In this document: piece after piece, positions 57,602 to 64,000 of the stretch
How the letters are laid out: every line of letters starts with the position of its first letter
Numbering within the stretch: position 1 is the stretch's first letter
Assembly: GCF_029873635.1 (NCBI RefSeq)
Contig: NC_080428.1
Coordinates: 69,709,101-69,773,100 of the forward strand
From: Malania oleifera
Taxonomy: Eukaryota; Streptophyta; Magnoliopsida; Santalales; Ximeniaceae
DNA: 64,000 nucleotides
Direction: 5' to 3'
Notes under the pieces: model-generated
Databases searched by the model: none
The model's input: only the letters and a program-made list of their open reading frames with translations
What the model was told of the DNA's origin: nothing
Program-made: the position numbers and the translations under genes

Positions 57602-60244
57602 CTATCTTTGAATTTATTAAAGTTCAGTACCCACATTCTTCTTAATTATTTCTAAATGAGCGTAATGAGAAATTTTATTGTACGATTCGTAGGGGGATCC
57701 TCCTAGAGTAGCATTCTTGAAAAAACTTTATGCATCTTTGGTGTGTAAACGAGAGTTGCTTCAACTAGTTTGGGCTTATCGTGAATTTGAATTGGTTTGG
57801 ATCGATCTATTGCAAATGATATAAATAACATGAAATGAAAGAATAGAGTAAGAAATAATGTAAGATTATGCGCACATAATAAAAATGAAGAACTGTAAAA
57901 AATAGAGAAAACATAGTAATTTTGTTTGATTTACCAGTTCCTCAGATATAAAAGTTAAGGAAAATTTTTCTATTATATAGTGAATCAATTCTCTTAGGAT
58001 TTCAATATTGATTGATAACTATAGCTAGTCCCCTCGCAAAACTGTCTAAATATTCTTATATAACAATATATAAATATCAAGTCTCACAATAGCATACCAC
58101 AACATTAGTTAATTGTTGACCCCATATAATGAAATAACACATATACAATAAGATTATGTTGTAAGACCTCTTTAGTCACCATTTAACATGACTTTGAATT
58201 CATTTGTTATAGCCCCAAGAGGGTGAGTATTGGTTACTTATACGTCAAAGAGAGAGTGTGAGTATTGGGTCGACCTTAACTTTTATGTTAGTTAGATTCA
58301 CTTTCTTAGTAGAATAATAGAAAATAAATAAAGATAATACATTTAGAAGCTCTGAATAATTGAATGAAAGTATTATTTATTTATTTATATATACATATTT
58401 TTTTATTTATTTATATTCGCGGCATTTTCGTGATAGATTTGGGGCAAGTTTTAGTTAAGCATAGCAGTGTTTAGATCAAGGAGGATATAGAATGGGAAAA
58501 TACATTTTCTACTTGCTATTTTAATTAAACTTGACTCGGATCATAAAATTTATCCCAGTTACCGTTTCAAATCTATTTAAAAACCATCAAATTTGTCTCT
58601 ATAATAATGGGTAAAAGCGAACTATCATGAACTCGAATCCATTCTCAACCTTACTCTAACAAGTGGAAAAAAAAAAACGCTACTTCTATATTTGTCTTCA
58701 TCCTACGCCTTTTCCCTTCCCACTATCCCATTCTAGACCAAACTAATGTTAAGCTGAAATAGAAACGGAGAAAATATGGAAATGGAGAAAATGGAAACGC
58801 ATTAAAGAGAATGAGCTGTAGTTGCACATCAAATTCATTCTATCAAAAACAAAATTATCACGTACTAAAATAATCTATTAAATACCACGTGCTCATCATC
58901 CCATTAGAATGCAATAACTTCGTTCCTTCTATATCTATCCTATGTATCTATAAATAAGAATATTTGTGTTGTGTGAAGTGCGCAAGTGAGAAGAGTTGAG
59001 TGAGAGAAAGAGAAAAGTATGAGAAGAGTTGAGTAGAGTGTGTGTCTCCTCCTCTTGTTTTTCTCTAGGTCTCTCTCTCTTTGACAAGAAAACATTCAAT
59101 GCTTCATTAACTAGAGCCAAAGCAATTCATGCTCTAACCTAAATTTTAAATAATTTTGGACCATCCCATTTACAAGAACAATTAATTAAACCAGCCTTTA
59201 TTCAATTGATGCCAGGGCTTTTGCCGCGTCTAATTGAGAAAGTGACTCCAGTTCTGATGAACACACAGCGAGGAAATGCATTCTTCCACGCAGCTCCCCC
59301 TTTCTTATTTTCAAGTAGAAGAATTAAATTCTACACGACTGTCAAACGTTGATCCAACCTCCCACATGCCTTATTCGGCAGAGGGGAACCCCTCATTTAT
59401 AGCTTATGCTTTTAACACCAGAATAAATATTTGCATTCAAAAAGTAAAAGGCAATGAGTTTGTTTTTATTTTTAATTTCTAGATTTTCACAATAATTATA
59501 AGAAAGATAACTTTATTTTTTTAATTTTTTTAAAAATTATATAAGGAAGTACCCAAGACTAGGAATTTTGAAATTTGAATTTCTACTTGTGTGCATTCGG
59601 ATGATATTTAACGTATAATTCACATAAATTAAAGTTTAATATTTTACAAACCGCTTGGTATGCAAGAATGGAATTGAACAAAATAAAATTAGTCTGTATA
59701 ATTTGTAAATTATCTATATAATTGTTCATACTACTCTATCCTCAATTAATTCATTTTCAACATACTCAAATTTAATATGTTTGTATGCAAAGTAAGAATT
59801 AATTTTTTTTTAAAAAAAATACATATTTTAGAATATAATTTTTAAAAAATAGAAAATAGGATGATATTTTTGTATTTATTTAAAAATTTTAAAATAAAAA
59901 TACAACTATTTTCACACAAAAAATAAAGTCAAAATTTTTATTGTTTTTAATTTATTTTACACAAATGTTGTAATAATAAAAAATTGATTTTTTAAATATT
60001 TTTTGAAGAATAAAATAAAAAACAAAAATATTTTTCCAATTAAATAGATCTTTAAATTTTGACCATCTAAATGTGTCTTAAATAACCTTAATAAATGGCT
60101 GTAATTATGAACTCAACAGAATTAGCAACTCGTTTATTTATTTATTCACAGCTTTTAATGCTTAAATGCAAAAGCATTGTTCCCGAGGCATTCTTCTTCA
60201 CTCCCGGCGCCCATGTAGGCTTTAAAATTTCCAAAGGCATATTT

Positions 60245-60275
<31 letters not shown>

Positions 60276-61405
60276 TACGCAGAAACTGTGGCCACCCAGT
60301 GCGGCACCAAATTTACGAAATAATGGGCCTATTTTTTTATCCTTTTCCATTTAAATATTTGAGTTTGATTTCAGACACAACGATTTTGAACCCTTGATTG
60401 TGTGGCAGACCCGACTCAAACCTTACTATCTGAGTAAGTTCAACGAAGCGTCCTCATTCATAGGCTAGCTTTTAAGACGTAGGCTAGCTTTTAAGATTTA
60501 TTATGTCTATTCATGATTTTCACAAATGATCAATCACATATTATTAAAATTGTGAATCACGACATTTTTCATGTAACAATGTTTTCATAAGCAATTTGTT
60601 TCAAAAAGGGGAGTCAAATTAGTATTTAAAGAAGAAAATTCATCTTGTAGGTGAAGTTCTTAATTTTTTTTTCTTCACCATTTGGCCTCGATTTTAAATT
60701 TTGATCTAACCTTGATTTTCGTTAACATATCTTTTTTACTCACTTTTTCTTTCACATAGGGTCGAATTTGTATTTAAAGAATGAAATTCATTATATTAAT
60801 AACGTTCTAAAAATCTTCTTTTTCTTTGTCAATTTGAGCATATTTCAAATTTCGATTTAACCTTATTTTTTAACCACAACATGCACATGCTCGCGTGTTT
60901 TTGAATAGTGTATTCAATCTCAAATTTCTCTTTGTAAGTTAATTTTCGAGCTTTTTAAATGATGGGAAAAGAATAGAGATATTTAACATAATTAGTAGAT
61001 GGATCAATTCAAGAAAAAAAAACTCACAATTTTTTTAGACAAAATATTCCAATGTATTTATCTCATATTATGTTAAAATTAAAAGACACCAACCTCCTCT
61101 AATCTTTAAAAAATAACATTAACTTTCTTTAATATTTAAATATAATTAAAGTGGTCTTAGGATTTTTTAATTAAAATTTCAGAGTTTGAGTCTTATGGGT
61201 ACGATTTTTTATTTAAGATAGTACCTTAATATTTAAGTGTAGAATGGTAAAGATGGACAAACCCATTATTTCAGTTGACTAATCGAGTGTCCAAAAGGTA
61301 TCCGACACAATTAATTTTTTTTAAAAAAATTGAAAATATAACTTAATGTTATATTTCAAAATTAATGACAATTTAATACATTTCTTTTAATATGACTATC
61401 ATTTG
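57602..61405. other. AT-rich intergenic sequence
   Basis: No supported gene. Around 58935-59130 a 'tctataaataaga' TATA-like site and a 'gagaagagttgag' repeat followed by C/T-rich sequence look like a retroelement leader or an orphan promoter, too weak to call. A (TA)n run lies at 60248-60275. Confidence 0.4.
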
Positions 61406-61409
61406 ACCT

Positions 61410-61625
61410 TCATTTTTTTACTCTTTTTCTAATGCTTAAATTTTCATTTGCCCAAATTATTAGCACTGAAGGAGTCCATAGGTGTGCTCGATACGTATGA
61501 ATGAGCACCAACTTGATCCAAAAGCTTAACCCTTTTGGGTCTTGGGCTATACCATGTATATAAGCACCCATCAAATACTCATTCTTTCTAATGTTGGACA
61601 AACTTCACAAGTAAAATTCTCAACA
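61410..61625 (-). repeat. Unclassified dispersed plant repeat
   Basis: The stretches 'ccaacttgatccaaaagctt', 'atgtatataagcacccatca' and 'gttggacaaacttcacaagt' resemble a sequence I recall as repeated across eudicot genomes. The 63-aa minus-strand ORF is not a gene. Family unknown. Confidence 0.35.
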
Positions 61626-62261
61626 CAGACCTATTCATAACTATGTATATACTTCAAGTACCAAAAATTAAGAGACAAGAATTGTAACTCCATTCAGTAT
61701 CAAGAGTTTTTATATACAATCAATATAAAAAAAGGACGTCAACATGGTAGCATCACTATGCTACTCTATGCTTATGTTTATATATGTTTGTTTCATGAAT
61801 TTATCAATTAATCTTATCCTTAATTTAAAATTAACCAAAGCTCAATAGTTCAGTTGAATAAGTCTATTAAAGTTCAAGTTAAGCTCGACTTGACTTTATG
61901 ACCAATAAGCTTAAGCATATTTAACTCAACATCTCAACTCAAACTCGAATGATATTCTTATGAATAAGTTTAGGCTAGTATATTATTCAAGTCTATTTGA
62001 ACTGGACTCAAGCCCTTAAATAGAAATTTAACTAATAAGATTGAATGTACCAAACATGTGTATCTACAAAGTTATTATGGTATTTATTATATGGGCTCAT
62101 ATGGAAATTTATACAAGAGACCTCTTTCTCTACGTGCTCGTGTGTCTGTGTTTTAAATGTTAGACTTGTGATAAATTGGTCCTATACTCATTAAAGTAGG
62201 AGGATTTGTGTCATGGACCTAGTGGTGAATGTGTGTAAATATAATTATTTTTAAAAGTGTA

Positions 62262-62402
62262 CCTACTCTATGTTTAAAGAGATCTTGAATTTGAAGTTGT
62301 ATTAGATTTGAATAAGATATAATATAAAATTGTCTTAAAATTTGTTCAAATCTACTCAAATCTAAACTTAAGGTTCGAAATCCATGTTCCTAAATACTGT
62401 AT
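62262..62402. mobile_element. MITE-like palindromic element, copy 2
   Basis: 'tttgaagttgtattagattt' and 'cttaaggttcgaaatccatg' match the 41797 element in order. The ends are degenerate and a target duplication is unclear. Confidence 0.45.
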
Positions 62403-62504
62403 CACTGAAAATGTTTCCACTAAGGTCTAAATTCAAATTAAAAAATTAAGACATGTTATCTCTACTATTAGTTAAAAGGCAGATTATGAATTTTAGTACA
62501 CTCA

Positions 62505-62653
62505 TAGATGGTGTTTGGAAGTGTGGTTTCTGATTTTTAATTTATATTTGTATGAATTTGGATGAGATTCAATATAATTTTGCACTATTTTTATTAAATC
62601 GACACAAATCTAAATATAAGATTTGAAATCCAAACTCTTAAGCATAGTGTTAG
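62505..62653. mobile_element. MITE-like palindromic element, copy 3
   Basis: The left end gatggtgtttggaag and right end caaactcttaagcatagtgt are loosely inverted, with an interior similar to the other copies. It lies about 100 bp from copy 2. Confidence 0.45.
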
Positions 62654-63198
62654 TATCCTAAAATATTCTATTTCCAAAGATTTTTACCTATAGTAAAATT
62701 TTCACTTATGGGCAATTTAGTAAATATAGATCATGCAAATATAATTATTCAATGACTATCAATGACTGTCCATATTCTCTTATTGAAAATATTCTTATAT
62801 AACTAATCATACGATAACTGAAAATCACAAAATATACACATCGCATGTACTTGTAATTAGCAGTTATGATGACTCACAATTAACCAAAGATCTTACATAC
62901 GCCCCACAATGTTATGGTTTAAACTTTGAACAAGGGATATTATTTCCAAGTTATTAAGTGTTAACCTTAAAAGTTTCACGAAAATAAAAAATAGAAAGAG
63001 AGATAAAGCACTCTCTTGCATACTTTAATCTCAATAAATTTCTCAAAAAAAAAAAACACAATAAATGACATTAAAATTATTTATTCTGGAAACAAAAATT
63101 CAATAACCAAAAGTTGGAACTTTTATATCAAATATTAATACTCGAATCTTAAAAAGAATAATAAATATATGAAACAAAAATGAGTTATTTTCTATTAT
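62654..63198. other. AT-rich intergenic sequence
   Basis: Nothing recognised. Confidence 0.4.
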
Positions 63199-63206
63199 AT
63201 AATTTA

Positions 63207-63534
63207 GGGTAAAAGATACTTACCTCCTTGAAATTTGGTAAAAAGAAAAACAAAAAACTTTCTTAAGGTTTCAAAAATGTCAAAAATATTTTCTAAAATT
63301 TTAAAAATACTACATACTTCCTTGAGGTTTGTCAAAAAAAAAAAAAATGCAAATATTTTTTAATTATTTTTTATTTTTTTACAAAATATAAGGAGATGTT
63401 TATGTCTTTGACAAATTTTAAGGGAGGTATCTGAAAATTTTAAAACCTCAAAAGAGGTATATGAAATTTTGAAACCTTATGCAGGTCATTGTCTTTTTAT
63501 CAAACCTTAAGAGAGGTTACTTGTTTTTAATCAC
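63207..63534. mobile_element. MITE with long inverted ends, 8-bp TSD
   Basis: The left arm (taaaagatacttacctcctt gaaatttggtaaaaag) and the right arm read inward (taaaaacaagtaacctctct taaggtttgataaaaag) pair over about 36 bp. Internal 'cctcaaaagaggtat' and 'cttgaggtttgtc' add further folding. It is flanked by identical ataattta (63199-63206 and 63535-63542). The 8-bp duplication suggests an hAT-type origin; a MULE would usually give 9 bp. It is non-coding. Confidence 0.72.
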
Positions 63535-63542
63535 ATAATTTA

Positions 63543-64000
63543 AACATAAATTTTTTAAAAAAATTCATCTAAAACTGAAAATAACAATAATAGGGCTTGG
63601 TTTTGGTTTATTTGGAGGTTGGAGGACTCCTTGTCCTTTGCATCCAAACAAGTCTTCTAGCTATTAAATTACAAGTGGAACAAGATAATTAAGAAAGGAG
63701 GAAAGAAAGGGATTGGGTGGTACAAACCCGTTGTTAAAGTGCAAATTGACAAAGGGTACCCTTCTGGCTTTCCCCAAACTGGCAAACTTGAAGGGACAGT
63801 CCCGGCCGACAAAGGTCATTCCAATGGGTATATTTGTAATTTCAAATCCCATTGCCCGCATTATATTTTGTGGACCGTTACAATTACATTATTATGCTGA
63901 TATTGACGTGCGTAGGGGCATTATGGTCACAGTAAATCAAATATTGAATATGGGACGGTTGTCTCGTGAGCACATGACCGGTTAAAGAAAATAAATAACA
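63543..64000. other. Right-edge region, possibly approaching a gene
   Basis: From about 63660 the sequence is less AT-rich and has a 90-aa open stretch on + (63713-63985) with no domain I recognise, and a 65-aa one on the other strand. The window ends here, so a gene beyond the edge is possible but unsupported. Confidence 0.3.

Overview
This is AT-rich nuclear DNA of a flowering plant, almost certainly a eudicot. The evidence is two spliced host genes of plant-only families with GT-AG introns, chromovirus-like Ty3/gypsy fossils, L1 and RTE LINEs, tRNA-derived SINEs and MITEs. I see no bacterial operon, CRISPR array, rRNA gene or intact tRNA gene. No unknown multi-gene system is evident. The novelty lies in the repeat architecture.

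Layout. 1-14.5 kb is a nest of transposon fossils: the 3' end and LTR of one gypsy element, abutting the 5' LTR and gag-protease part of a second. A solo LTR is inserted in the second LTR, and a LINE-1 fragment follows that is itself split by another solo LTR. 14.5-21.4 kb holds a head-to-tail duplication carrying the 5' half of an RTE LINE, a two-level tandem repeat (19.26-20.25 kb) and a third partial copy of the duplicated flank. 23.1-27.8 kb (+) is a six-exon receptor-like cytoplasmic kinase gene (PBL2/PBL3 = APK2 type, 422 aa). 30.9-43.2 kb (-) is a six-coding-exon IQ67-domain calmodulin-binding protein gene (IQD31-like, 567 aa) with a probable 5'UTR intron. The two genes converge tail to tail, 3.1 kb apart, with a 500-bp MITE between them. 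43.4-64 kb is gene-poor: SINEs, microsatellites, a 5'-truncated L1, a large solo LTR with another LTR fragment inside it, and MITEs.

Gene roles. The kinase has an N-terminal MGNC myristoylation/palmitoylation signal and probably acts at the plasma membrane in receptor signalling. The IQD protein probably scaffolds calmodulin at microtubules or membranes. Both are normal host genes; nothing suggests that they form one pathway. Exon borders were chosen by reading frame and splice consensus, and in both genes all exon phases close into one uninterrupted frame. Repeat families were named from hallmark motifs only; no database search was possible.
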